Shown piece after piece: positions 1 through 8,090 of a DNA stretch of 64,000 nt. A program made the translations under genes and the position numbers. The notes beneath the pieces are model-generated. The model saw only the letters and a list, made by a program, of their open reading frames with translations, did not search any database and was not told the origin of the DNA. The stretch comes from Gaiellasilicea sp963794385 (GTDB lineage Bacteria; Actinomycetota; Thermoleophilia; Gaiellales; Gaiellaceae): assembly GCA_963794385.1 (NCBI GenBank), contig CAWCDT010000010.1:1-64000 (forward strand), in the 5' to 3' direction. The number at the start of each line of letters is the position of its first letter. Positions within the stretch are counted from its first letter, which is position 1.

Positions 1-431
1 ACGTGTTCAGAAGCTCAGTCCCGATCGTCTCCGTTATAACCAGCAGCGACTCGCCGGTAGCGGCCACGGCCTCCATAAGTGGAAGCCAGGACGCGAGCGG
101 TTCCGCGCGGCGTGACTGCAAACGAGAACACGGCAGTAACGCCCAGCCGCACCGTCCAAGGGACGTCCCACCACATCGCGTTCTTCGTATCGCGCAGGAA
201 GTGCGGCGAATACGCGCCCCCAGCAGCAGTACTGCGCCGTTGCGCGATGTGTGACTCAAACGTATCCGAAGCGCTGCACCACACGCGCCGATCATCGCCG
301 ACAAGCCGGCGAGCCTCCTCAGAGCGCGGCGAGGTCAGGGGGAAATTCTTTCATCTCGGTTTGGAGCCTGATCAGAAATGCGTGCGGCGCAAAGCGGTTT
401 TCGCCGATTCGGACCCAGCTGCGCACCGCTA
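1..431. other. No supportable gene
   Basis: Several overlapping open frames cross this stretch on both strands, but none resembles a family I recognise and none has a convincing ribosome binding site. The minus-strand frame at 15-284 has a hydrophobic middle (around AVFSFAV) and could be the broken remains of a membrane protein. The neighbouring genes are heavily frameshifted, so a damaged gene here cannot be excluded. Confidence 0.4.
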
Positions 432-460
432 TTGACATACATAGAAGCACACAATGTAAT
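432..460 (+). promoter_or_regulatory. Sigma-70 type promoter of the padR operon
   Basis: A perfect -35 hexamer TTGACA lies at 432-437 and a -10 like hexamer TGTAAT at 455-460, with the ideal 17-base spacer. The padR ATG follows 12 bases after the -10. It is the best promoter match I found in the window. Confidence 0.7.
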
Positions 461-469
461 TGGCTTCTA
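442..469. promoter_or_regulatory. Inverted repeat, probable PadR autoregulation operator
   Basis: Arms TAGAAGC (442-448) and GCTTCTA (463-469) are perfect inverted repeats separated by 14 bases and flank the -10 hexamer. PadR-family repressors are dimers that usually repress their own promoter by binding palindromes over the -10 region, so position and symmetry both fit. The assignment to this PadR is inferred from adjacency. Confidence 0.55.
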
Positions 470-472
470 CGT

Positions 473-817
473 ATGGAACTGAGCAAAGATCTCGTCGCGG
501 CTTCCGCCACCCCTGCTGTCCTCGCTATTCTGACGGAGGGCGCAGAGACGGGGACGGCTACGCCATCATCAAGCGAGTCGCCGAATTATCGGGCGGGCAT
601 CTCGAATGGACCGACGGGATGCTTTATCCCGTGCTTCACCGCCTCGAGCGCCATGGCCACGTCGAGGCCTCGTGGTCGACGCGGACAGTGGCCGAAGGCG
701 TAAGTATTACCGGGATCACGGCCGACGGCCGGGGCGCAGCTCGCGGCGCAGCAGCGGCAATGGCAGGTCGTGGACGAGACGCTCCGCGGTATCTGGCTGA
801 AGGCATGTCCGGCATGA
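473..817 (+). CDS. PadR-family transcriptional regulator, frameshifted
   Basis: PadR regulators are small winged-helix dimers that repress stress or efflux genes. The typical sequence can be followed across three reading frames: MELSKDLVAASATPAVLAIL at the start, then a segment with GYAIIKRV and DGMLYPVLHRLERHG (the wing-helix signature of the family), then GRRRKYY, ITADGR and a C-terminal stretch ending WLKACPA. At least three frame changes occur, the first near 555, so the gene is broken as written. Restored length is about 110 residues, normal for the family. The stop overlaps the next start (ATGA at 814-817), so it is translationally coupled to the membrane protein, a pairing common for PadR genes next to permease-prefix proteins. 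The frame changes may be sequence errors. Confidence 0.75.
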
Positions 818-2190
818 CGAGCGATACGCCGCTGGAGGAGCAAATCGCGCAATGGCGCGCCTACGTGCGCCGGCGCCAGGTTCTTCACCGCCCCGATGTG
901 GAGAAACTCCAGGACATCTCCGGGACGAGCTGGGGGCGCTGCACGACGCCGGCAAGTTCTGCAGGCGACGAAGCTTTTCTCGTCGCGGTGAAGCGCATGG
1001 GCAACCTGGGATGCGCTTTCCCGCGATTTCGCGCAGGCTCATTCGGAGCGGCTATGGAAGCAGTTGGTCATCGCGCCATCCCCAGCCGATGACGCTGCAG
1101 ATACCACGCGCGCGGAACCGCTCGTCGTCCTCGGCCTTGCGATCGCAGCGGCGCTCGCGGTCAAAGTGCCGGAGCTGTTCGGATTTCGGCTGGCCGACGG
1201 TGGGCACGAAGCGTTCTACGTCCGCAATGCCAGCTTGTTCGTCTTGCCGCTCCTCACCGTTTATTTCCTCTGGAAGCGCGGCGCAGTCGTGGCCACCGGG
1301 CTGTGGCTCGCCTTGCTCTTCGGCGGCCGCGATTTTCGCCAATGTCTATCCCTTGCGCATCGACAGCCACACGCTGTTGCCGGCTGCGGTCCACCTGCCC
1401 ATCGCCCTGTGGCTGGCGGTTGGCTTCGCCTACGTCGGCAACAGCTGGTTCGCTGACGGCAGCCGGATGAGCTTCGTGCGCTTCTCGGGCGAGCTGGTCA
1501 TTTACGACGTCCTTATCGCGCTCGGAGGCGGCGTCCTGACCGGCTTCACGCTGATGATGTTCAGCGCGATCCAAATGGACGCGGAGTGGTTCGTTCAGGG
1601 CTGGCTGATCCCGTGTGGCGTGGCGGGGGCAACTTCGCCATCATTGGATCCTGGCTCGTGGAGGCGAAGCAAAGTGTCATCGAGAACATGGCGCCGGCTC
1701 CTCAACCCGGCTCGTTCACCCCGTTGTTTACAATTTTGCTTCTCGTGTTTCTGGCCACCATGGCTTGGACGCGCAGCCCCTTGCGGCGGAAAGGGAGGTC
1801 CTCATCGGCCTCGACCTGCTGCTGGCCCCCGGTCGTCGGGCTGGTGCTCTACGCAGCCTCCGGCGTGATCCGCAGGCTCCGCCAAATTTGTTCGATCGCC
1901 TGCAACTGCTGCTCGTCGTCAGTGCGCTGGTGGTCGACGCCGTCGCCCTCGCGGCGATCGCAGCGCGCATCTCTGAATTTGGCTTTACTCCCAACCGCGT
2001 CGCGGCGCTGGGGAAAATATCATTCTGCTCATCAACCTGGCCTGGTCAGCCTGGCTCTATGCGCGCTTTCTTCGTCTTCGGGGGTCGTTCGCTTCCCTGG
2101 GAACGCTGGCAGGTCGCCTATTTGCCGGTGTATTCAGGATGGGCCGCACTGGTGGTCATCGTTTTCCCGCCGCTGTTTGGTTACCGGTGA
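814..2190 (+). CDS. Multi-pass membrane protein of the permease-prefix/DUF4153 type, frameshifted
   Basis: The soluble N-terminal part (TPLEEQIAQWRAYVRRRQ, then HLRDELGALHDAG) resembles the permease prefix domain that accompanies PadR-controlled membrane proteins. It is followed by many hydrophobic helices spread over several frames, including VLGLAIAAALAVKVPELFGF, TLLPAAVHLPIALWLAVGF, TPLFTILLLVFLATMAW and a C-terminal WAALVVIVFPPLFGYR that ends at a TGA. I count at least five frame changes. Restored length is about 455 residues. The last segments resemble DUF4153 proteins, whose function is unknown. It overlaps padR by 4 bases and is probably the regulated target. Family assignment rests on general resemblance and context. 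Confidence 0.5.
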
Positions 2191-2234
2191 TCTCCGGTAA
2201 AGAGACCGCACGGTCAGCGCCATCGATTGCCCTG

Positions 2235-3591
2235 CTACAACGGATAAACAGCGTTGCGCCAGGATCGTCACGAGCAGCAACACGACAGGCACCAGCACCA
2301 GGAAGACGACAAACGTGTAGCCCATCACGTCCCGCGCACGGAGCCCGAACAGGCCGAGGATCGGCAGCATCCAGAACGGTTGCACAAAGTCCGCGAGGGC
2401 TTCGCCAAGATCATAACCGGCGACGACCCAGCCGACGTGGACCTCTAAGTCATGCGCGGCCTCCATCAGGTAAGGCGCCTCAATCACCCATTTCGAGCCG
2501 CCGATGGCACGAACACCCCGAGCGCCGCAGAGTAAATCGCCACCACAGCGGGAAGGTCTCGGCGATCGAGATGCCGACAAAAGCCCGCGATCCGCTGATT
2601 GAGCCCCGTCGAGTAATCAGGCCGCAATGCCGGCGTAGAAGGGGAACTGCAGCATGACCCCCCAGACCGCGGGGGTCGCGTCTGGACCGCGTGCATCAGC
2701 CGCGCAGGCGTTTGTGCAGGAGGAAGCCGAGCAGCAGGAACGTGAGATTGACGATGTTGAGGGTGATCGCGTTCAACGGCTCGGGCGCGGCCATGAAGTA
2801 GCGGACGAGGTACGTGCCGCCGATGAGGACGATGAGCCAGTTGAGGATGGCGGAATGTTCGAGCCACTGGCCGGGCGTTGGCCTAACGAGTGGACCGGCG
2901 GTTCGATCTCGGCTTTCCCCAGGTCAATCCCGAGATCGCGCGCTGTCTTTCCCCGGCCGGCAGGCGGCGTAACCAGCCACATCACGGCCGTCACAACGGC
3001 GATCTCAACGATGACCGAGACAAAGCTTTGCCAAAGGAAGATCGTGTCCGGAATGGAATGATTCCGCCGGGACGAGGCCGCCGCAGCGACGATATCGCGG
3101 ATCTGCGGCTGCAACGCGCCCGGGCTCGCCATTTGCAGTGCGGCTGACCCACTCAAGCCCTGCGGCCATATGCTGCCGAGCCCAAGAAAACTGGCGGCGG
3201 CAAGCGCGCGGTAGTCGACGCCTTCAACGCGGCGCGCGACTTCCTTCGCCAGCACGGCGCTGAAGATGAGGCTGAAGCCCCAGTTGAACCACGAGCTCGT
3301 CATCGCAAAGAACGCGACGAGCGCGACGGCGTTGCGCGGCGTTGTCGGCCATGCCGCGATCCCGCGGATCACGCGGCCGACGGGCCGAGCTGGCGAGCAC
3401 GTGCCTGTGATGATGATGAGCGCCATCTGGAGCGTGAACGGGATCAATTCCCGGAAGCCTTTGCCCCAGGCGTCGATGACCTGGGGCAAAGTCGATGGCG
3501 TGAACGCGACGCCGGCAACGACGACGATAAGCGTCGCGAGCAGTGCGAAGATGAAAGCATCGGGAACCCAGCGTTCCGTCCAATCGGTCAT
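2235..3591 (-). CDS. AtoE-like short-chain fatty acid transporter, frameshifted
   Basis: AtoE-type permeases import short-chain fatty acids such as acetoacetate and butyrate. The N-terminal frame reads MTDWTERWVPDAFIFALLAT followed by VDAWGKGFRELIPFTLQMALIII, which is characteristic of the family. The middle part (AVMWLVTPPAGRG) and the C-terminal part (SKWVIEAPYLMEAA, DFVQPFWMLPILGLFGL, VMGYTFVVFLVLVPVVLLLV) continue in other frames. Restored length is near 450-460 residues, as expected. The start is uncertain, because the same frame continues upstream with GFLARFALR before the chosen Met. The end is also uncertain: the final frame has no early stop, and a one-base shift would give a TAG at 2235. 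It converges on the DUF4153 gene. At least three frameshifts are present. Confidence 0.7.
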
Positions 3592-3768
3592 GCGCAGCGC
3601 GAAGCGCGCGAGGAATCCGGCCTCTTCGGGCTGGTTCGGGTTTCTGCCGAACGCGGGTCGTTAGGGCGCGTCATGCAGGCGACCTTAGCACACCGTCAAA
3701 GCGCGGCGCGGCGGATCAGCGACAAAACGACGGGAATCGAGGGCCCTGGCGTTTAATCTTCGTTCATC

Positions 3769-3789
3769 GCCATCCGGATTCAGGATGGC
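3769..3789 (-). terminator. Weak hairpin downstream of the small secreted protein gene
   Basis: GCCATCC at 3769-3775 pairs perfectly with GGATGGC at 3783-3789 around a 7-base loop, about 28 bases after the stop of the minus-strand gene. No clean U-tract follows on either strand, so terminator function is only possible. Confidence 0.3.
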
Positions 3790-3816
3790 ACACGATATGG
3801 AAGTTTATGTCGGTGG

Positions 3817-4102
3817 TTACCGGCGGCGATGACCACCGCGCCAATGACCGCGGCGGCCATGGAACCTGTGATGACCATAGGCGCGGTATACGAGGCCGGT
3901 GATACCCGTAGCCGGGCTCAAAGAAGACAACCGGCGGCGGAGGCGCGTAGTAAACGATCGCGGGCGGCGGCGGCACATAGTTGTATCTCGGCGCTGGAGC
4001 GTAATCCGGTTCCACCATCTCGACCCCGGCAGACGCCTGCGGAGCGGAGACGAACACAAACACGACAGCGGCCAATGCAATCAGACTCAGTTTATTCCAC
4101 AT
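3817..4102 (-). CDS. Small secreted Pro/Tyr-rich protein, frameshifted
   Basis: The start MWNKLSLIALAAVVFVFVSA with a following PQASAG is a clear Sec signal peptide. The mature part is rich in proline and tyrosine (repeats of the form YAPPPP) and, after one frame change near 3,890, ends in a basic His/Gly/Arg-rich tail (AYGHHRFHGRRGHWRGGHRRR) with a stop at 3817. Such short YXP-rich proteins with His/Arg-rich ends are common in soil Gram-negative bacteria and have no known function. Restored length is about 95 residues. Without the frame change the open frame runs to 3764, but the composition changes abruptly, which argues for the shift. Confidence 0.55.
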
Positions 4103-4367
4103 GATGATTCCTTCCTGTGATCCGCGGATTGAACCGACGGATTGACCGAAGTTGCTCGCAGAGTACGCGCTGGGCCTTTTCGACGTGTTATTGCCGGCGT
4201 TGGGGATGCAAGCCGTATATCAAAAGCGGAGGTCCGTCAGCTGACAAAGTGCTTGGGTCGAGCCGCGCGGATTGCCGCAGCGCTCGAAAGGCGTCAGCTG
4301 GCGTCCTGGCATGTTTTATCCCATCGCGATGGCGAACCGCGAAGCCGAACGCGCGTTTGACGTCCGT

Positions 4368-4404
4368 ACAAAAACAAGAGCGGCATCCCGAAGGAACGCC
4401 GCTC
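4368..4404 (-). terminator. Rho-independent terminator of the transglutaminase-like gene
   Basis: GAGCGGC (4378-4384) and GCCGCTC (4398-4404) form a perfect 7-base stem. Reading the minus strand, the stem is followed directly by TTGTTTTTGT. It begins 8 bases after the stop at 4412, which also supports that stop as the true gene end. Confidence 0.8.
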
Positions 4405-4411
4405 CTGCCCC

Positions 4412-4975
4412 CTATGATCTAAACTTAGTTCGAAGCGACTCAGCGCTGAGCCTGCGCGGAACTTCTTCGCTCCGGCGTAGGCGTAGAGCGGCTGGTAGTT
4501 GCGGCTGCCAACTTTTTCGGACTTGGTCGCGGTGTAATTGAAAGTCGGGTCGAGGACGAACGTGCCGCCTTCGGTTTCCCAGGCGAGCCAGGCGTGGGTC
4601 ATTTTGCTCGTTGGCGTGCGGCGGCCGATGACGAGGCGGACGTTGGTCGCGCCGGCCGCTTTCATGTGCTGGGCACAGAGCGCGACCGACTTGGCTTTGC
4701 AATCGGCGGGGTCGCCCAAGACGGTCGTGGGTTCGGCGTTTTCCAGAAGTAGGGCGTAGCCTGATGGGATGTCGCGCAGGTCGGTCACCACTGGTGTGAC
4801 GGTGCTCATGGATATGCTGTTTGCAGCCTGGCCTGCCGGTGTTTTCGAGAACTGGGCGGATGCGGGCCATTTGCTTGTCGTAAGGCGTCGCATTTACGGT
4901 GAACATCAGCGCGTCGGCGAACGAGGCACTGGCGGTGATGCTGAGGACTACAGCGGAGAGGAGAAGCTTTTTCAT
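4412..4975 (-). CDS. Secreted transglutaminase-like cysteine protein, frameshifted
   Basis: MKKLLLSAVVLSITASASFADA is a textbook signal peptide. After a frame change near 4,830, the body contains DCKAKSVALCAQHMKAAGA, then KMTHAWLAWE and LDPTFN. This is the Cys-His-Asp arrangement of transglutaminase-like/BTLCP proteins, with the Cys in DCK, the His in THAW and the Asp in LDPT. A second frame change near 4,450 brings the reading to the TAG at 4412, 8 bases before a strong terminator; otherwise the frame would run through that terminator to 4294. Restored length is about 185 residues. The substrate is unknown. Such proteins act in the periplasm or at the cell surface as proteases or amide-bond enzymes. 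Confidence 0.65.
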   Translation of the reverse strand: MKKLLLSAVVLSITASASFADALMFTVNATPYDKQMARIRPVLENTGRPGCKQHIHEHRHTSGDRPARHPIRLRPTSGKRRTHDRLGRPRRLQSQVGRALCPAHESGRRDQRPPRHRPPHANEQNDPRLARLGNRRRHVRPRPDFQLHRDQVRKSWQPQLPAALRLRRSEEVPRRLSAESLRTKFRS

Positions 4976-4980
4976 AGGGT

Positions 4981-5024
4981 GCTGCTATTTATGGGGTTAT
5001 AGGAGTTATGATTCCTATAGCAGC
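4981..5024. promoter_or_regulatory. Nested inverted repeats upstream of the transglutaminase-like gene
   Basis: An outer pair GCTGCTAT (4981-4988) / ATAGCAGC (5017-5024) overlaps an inner pair ATAGGA (4999-5004) / TCCTAT (5013-5018), just upstream of the minus-strand start at 4975. The two pairings share bases and cannot form together. The region could be an operator or a leader hairpin; nothing identifies a regulator. Confidence 0.35.
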
Positions 5025-5172
5025 AGCCGTGCCAGCTTCCTGGAATGGCTCAAAAAATGGGCTCGGAGCCGAGCCTTCCTTCCAAATTCTCACCGTGAGG
5101 CGCTAGGGTTCCCCGCCGCTAAATGGCGTTGCATCCGCTCAAGAGCAGGTGTGGGCGCGTTCCTCTCTAAGA

Positions 5173-5656
5173 ATGAGTACGCTGACGAAACGCGACGAAG
5201 TTGATCGACTGGCTGAACGACGCCTATGCGATGGAAACGCAGCATCGAGATCATGCTCCGGAAGCAGGCGGAGAACGAGGAGGTGCATCGCGCGGTCCGC
5301 GACCGCGCCCGCATTCACCTCGACGAAACGGCCGAACATGCCGACCCGCCTGACCCGTTGCCTGCGAAATGCTGGGGCAGGTAGCCCTTCCGCCCTTAAG
5401 ACGGTTGCCGGCCAGGTCATGGAGCTTGGCAAAGGGCCTGACCACGAAGTTCGCGCGCGACGAGCGGGTGAAGGATTTCCTCGCCGCCTACGGCGTCCGA
5501 ATATTTCGAGGTCGCCTGTTACAAGTCGTTGATCGCGGGCGCCCATGCGGCAGGCGAGGAAGAGATCGTGCCCCTCCTGCAGCAGAACGTGAAGGAGGAC
5601 GCCGCGATGGCGGATGGCTCGACATGAACATCGCGGCGATCACCCGCGATTACTGA
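5173..5656 (+). CDS. DUF892 ferritin-like protein (YciE/YciF type), frameshifted
   Basis: DUF892 proteins are four-helix ferritin-like dimers linked to stress responses. Pieces in different frames give LIDWLNDAYAME, IEIMLRKQAENEEVHRAVRD, ARIHLDETAEHADR, TVAGQVMELGKG, DERVKDFLAAYG, SLIAGAHAAGEEEIVPLLQQ and a C-terminal WLDMNIAAITRDY ending at 5656. This is the full helical pattern of the family, with Glu/His residues at metal-site positions. At least four single-base shifts break it. Restored length is about 160 residues, normal for the family. It stands alone, with about 200 bases of non-coding sequence upstream. Confidence 0.7.
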
Positions 5657-5703
5657 CCAAAGCGACGACGAGCAGCGAAAACTTAGCGTCGCCCTGAAAG
5701 CCG

Positions 5704-5905
5704 CTACGGCTCGTCGCCGAGCGAAGGCGGCGGACCGCCGCGACGGAAGCGCATGCGTTTATGGCGCAGCTTCATTTCGTCGAGCTTTTGCCGCTGCTCC
5801 GGCGTCAGGTGGGGCGCCATCGCGCTGTGCGAATGCTGCATCGTCTCCGCCACGCGTTTGCCGCTCTCGCGGCGGATCTCTTGCAGCCGTTTGCTGGTGT
5901 CGGCG
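5704..5905 (-). CDS. C-terminal fragment of a Spy-like periplasmic protein, cut at the contig junction
   Basis: The minus-strand frame reads IADTSKRLQEIRRESGKRVA, then LTPEQRQKLDEMKLRHKRM, and ends after a short Pro/Gly tail at a TAG. The LTPEQRQKLDEM motif is typical of Spy/CpxP-like LTXXQ proteins that act as periplasmic chaperones or in metal stress. Only about 65 residues remain. Upstream of position 5,905 the frame runs into antisense of parA, so the N-terminal half and signal peptide are missing. Confidence 0.55.
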
Positions 5906-5915
5906 ATATGACGAT
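5890..5915. other. Probable chimeric junction between two genomes
   Basis: Left of here the Spy-like gene loses its 5' half. Right of here parA begins in mid-protein, at the conserved LTM-D-RT region near residue 185 of the usual 250-260. GC content, codon use and frameshift density change at the same place. Two unrelated genes cut at one point indicate a join of foreign sequences, most simply an assembly chimera. Confidence 0.7.
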
Positions 5916-6123
5916 GGTCGACGGGCGCACTCGGCTCGCCGACGAGGTCGAGGACGAGGTGCGGCGGCACTTCGGCGACCTCGTGTTCACCCAGACCGTG
6001 CCGCGCTCGGTGCGGCTCGCCGAGGCGCCGAGCCACGGCCTCCCTGCGATCGCGTACGACCGCCGCTCCGCCGGGGCGGAGGCGTACTGGAAGGTGGCGA
6101 TGGAGCTTGTCGAGCGGAGCTAG
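5908..6123 (+). CDS. parA: ParA/Soj chromosome-partition ATPase, C-terminal fragment
   Basis: ParA is a Walker-type ATPase that moves origin-proximal DNA together with ParB. The visible part MTMVDGRTRLADEVEDEVRR, then HFGDLVF, VPRSVRLAEAPSHGLPAIAYD and GAEAYWKVAMELVERS is the conserved C-terminal third, including the RLAEAPSHG signature. The Walker A and B regions are absent because the sequence switches to foreign DNA upstream. The stop at 6121-6123 overlaps the parB start by 17 bases, the standard parAB arrangement. Confidence 0.85.
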   Translation: MTMVDGRTRLADEVEDEVRRHFGDLVFTQTVPRSVRLAEAPSHGLPAIAYDRRSAGAEAYWKVAMELVERS

Positions 6124-6952
6124 CCCCCGCCGCGGTCTCGGCCGCGGCCTCGAGGTCCTGATCGGCGGCGGCGAGCCCGCCGGAGCGGAGCTCGCCGAGC
6201 TGCCCGTCGACGCGATTCACGTCAACCCCCGCCAGCCGCGCCGGCGTTTCGAGCCGGAGGCGACGGCGGGCCTGGCGAGCTCGATCGCGCATCAAGGCCT
6301 GCTCCAGCCTGTCGTCGTCCGACCTCGGGCCGCAGGCGGCTACGAGCTGATCGCGGGGGAGCGCCGCTGGCGTGCCGCCAGGGAGGCAGGCCTTGAGAAG
6401 CTCCCGGCGCTCGTGCGCGAGGCGGACGATCGCGACTCGCTCCTGCTCGCGCTGGTCGAGAACGTTGCGCGCGAGCAGCTCTCTCCGGTGGAAGAGGCGC
6501 GCGCCTACGCCGCTCTCGTGGACGAGTTCGAGCTCTCGCTCGGCGAGGTGGCCGAACGGGTCGGCCGGTCGAAGCCGTCGGTCTCGAACCGGCTGCGGCT
6601 GCTGGAGCTCCCCGAGGAGGTCCTCTGGATGGTCGCGCGCGGCGAGCTGACGGAGGGCCATGCCCGAGCGGTGCTCTCGCTCCCGGATCACGATGCCCGT
6701 AAGCGGCTGGCGAAGCGGATCGCCCGCGACGGCCTCTCGGTGCGCGCGGCGGAGAGAGCGGCGCAGGAGGGTGGGGCCACGCGCAGGCCACGCGCCGCGG
6801 CGAAGGTCGATCCCGCGCTGGCGACCCGAGCTCGCGCGGCCGCCGAACGGTTGACCGGCCTTCCGACCCGCGTCAGTGCCGGCAAGCTGGAGATCCACTT
6901 CGGCGAGGAGGTGCGGCTCGAGGAGCTCGTCGAGGTACTCGAGTCGCTCTGA
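6107..6952 (+). CDS. parB: ParB/Spo0J chromosome-partition protein
   Basis: ParB is a CTP-dependent clamp that loads at parS sites near the origin and works with ParA. The 281-residue protein starts with a TTG (the segment RRGLGRGLEVLIGGG is a typical ParB N-terminus). It then shows VNPRQPRRRFEPEA (about 45-58), the CTP-binding region LIAGERRWRAAREAG (about 85-100), VENVAREQLSPVEEA, a helix-turn-helix around VGRSKPSVSNRLRLLELPE (145-165) and GHARAVLSLPD. The C-terminal dimerisation part ends LEELVEVLESL. It is complete and unbroken. Its presence suggests that this part of the genome lies near the replication origin. Confidence 0.95.
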   Translation: MSSGASPRRGLGRGLEVLIGGGEPAGAELAELPVDAIHVNPRQPRRRFEPEATAGLASSIAHQGLLQPVVVRPRAAGGYELIAGERRWRAAREAGLEKLPALVREADDRDSLLLALVENVAREQLSPVEEARAYAALVDEFELSLGEVAERVGRSKPSVSNRLRLLELPEEVLWMVARGELTEGHARAVLSLPDHDARKRLAKRIARDGLSVRAAERAAQEGGATRRPRAAAKVDPALATRARAAAERLTGLPTRVSAGKLEIHFGEEVRLEELVEVLESL

Positions 6953-7022
6953 CATTCGACGAGCAACGAGCGCTCATCTGGGTTTGCGGCCGCGAAGCGG
7001 ACGCCTTTAGGGGTGTTCGCGC

Positions 7023-7053
7023 GACGCGGGATCCGCTTCGCGGATTCCGCGTC
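7023..7053. terminator. Hairpin between parB and tRNA-Ile, probable bidirectional terminator
   Basis: GACGCGGGATCCGC (7023-7036) pairs with GCGGATTCCGCGTC (7040-7053) over 14 bases with one G-T wobble and a TTC loop. It lies between two convergent genes. There is no U-tract, which is common for terminators in GC-rich actinobacteria. Confidence 0.55.
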
Positions 7054-7065
7054 CTGCGCAATGAG

Positions 7066-7139
<74 letters not shown>

Positions 7140-7244
7140 GGGAAGGCGATTGTAGCCGCCGTCTCAGTGCCCGAGCTGCGTGCGGCGGACGTACTCGGAT
7201 TCGCCCTCGCAGGGTCGGGCTACACTGGGACCGAGGCCCTGACG

Positions 7245-7778
7245 ATGCGAGAGATGGTCATCTACGGCGTCAGCTTCGACATGGTCGGCAAGCAGCCGAT
7301 CGTGCTGCTGAAGACGGCCGACGGGAACAAGTTCCTCCCGATCTGGATCGGCCACGCGGAGGCCGCTGCGATTCTCGTCAAGCTGCAGAACGCCGCGCCC
7401 GCGCGGCCGATGACGCACGACCTGCTCAAAGACGTGCTCGGCCACCTCGACGCGGAGGTCGTCTCGATCGCCGTGACGGAGATGCGCGAGAACACCTACT
7501 ACGCCCGGATCACGCTGCAGCAGAACGGCTCGGTGATCGAGGTCGACTCGCGGCCCTCCGATGCGATCGCCCTGGCCGTGCGCGCCGGGGTCAAGATCTA
7601 CGTCGCGGACGAGGTAATCGAGGAGTCCGGCGTGGAGTTCGAGGGCGATGCCTCCGAGGACGCCTTCGCCGCCGCCGCCGGCGTACCGCCGCTCTCCGAG
7701 CTCGATCCGGACGAGTTCCGCGCCTTCCTCGACACGGTCTCGCCCGACGAGTTCGCGACAGACCCGGACGAGAGCTAG
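7245..7778 (+). CDS. Bifunctional nuclease (BFN/DUF151) family protein
   Basis: The protein begins MREMVIYGVSFDMVGKQPIV and contains FLPIWIGHAEAAAI, RPMTHDLLKDVL and DSRPSDAIALAVR, which are the conserved blocks of the DUF151 family. Members have been reported to have DNase/RNase activity, but the role in bacteria is not settled. A C-terminal acidic extension (rich in Asp/Glu and Ala, about 45 residues) follows the domain. An upstream in-frame start at 7167 exists. I prefer 7245 because a -10 like TACACT sits at 7221-7226 and the family normally starts here. It converges with the chorismate mutase gene 4 bases away. Confidence 0.85.
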   Translation: MREMVIYGVSFDMVGKQPIVLLKTADGNKFLPIWIGHAEAAAILVKLQNAAPARPMTHDLLKDVLGHLDAEVVSIAVTEMRENTYYARITLQQNGSVIEVDSRPSDAIALAVRAGVKIYVADEVIEESGVEFEGDASEDAFAAAAGVPPLSELDPDEFRAFLDTVSPDEFATDPDES

Positions 7779-7781
7779 CCT

Positions 7782-8066
7782 CTAACCCTCCTCGTTGCGG
7801 CCGATCTCGCGCTTCGTGAGGTCGAGCAGCTCGGTGTAGATCTCCCGCAGCCCCTCGACCGTGAGCGGCCCGCGGTTCGCCCGCGTCAGGTACTGGAGCA
7901 TCCACTCCTCCCGCGCCGGGTCGAGGAAGGCGATCCCGCGCTCCTCCTTCACCTGCTTCAGGCGGGCGACGAGCTTCAGACGCGCGTTCACGGCATCGAC
8001 GATCCGGACGTCGTTGTCGGAGAGTTGCTCGCGCAGTTGCCGGATGAGCGGGTCGGCGTCGGCCAT
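7782..8066 (-). CDS. Chorismate mutase-like protein (AroQ fold)
   Basis: This 94-residue protein has the all-helical AroQ layout. LIRQLREQLSDNDVRIVDAV is helix 1 with the substrate-binding Arg, LKLVARLKQVKEERG carries the central Lys, and LDPAREEWMLQYL, then LREIYTELLDLTKREIG complete the fold. Chorismate mutase converts chorismate to prephenate for phenylalanine and tyrosine synthesis. It stands alone, without a fused dehydratase. It is the right length for a monofunctional enzyme. Confidence 0.8.
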   Translation of the reverse strand: MADADPLIRQLREQLSDNDVRIVDAVNARLKLVARLKQVKEERGIAFLDPAREEWMLQYLTRANRGPLTVEGLREIYTELLDLTKREIGRNEEG

Positions 8067-8090
8067 GGTCGAGGATAACGTCCGGACCGC

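Noticed and set aside
15..284. An 89-residue minus-strand frame at the window start
   Set aside because: Short hydrophobic centre but no family resemblance, no ribosome binding site, and it lies in heavily frameshifted sequence.
7167..7244. A longer start for the bifunctional nuclease gene
   Set aside because: The family begins near MREMVIYG, and a -10 like TACACT lies between the upstream start and 7245.
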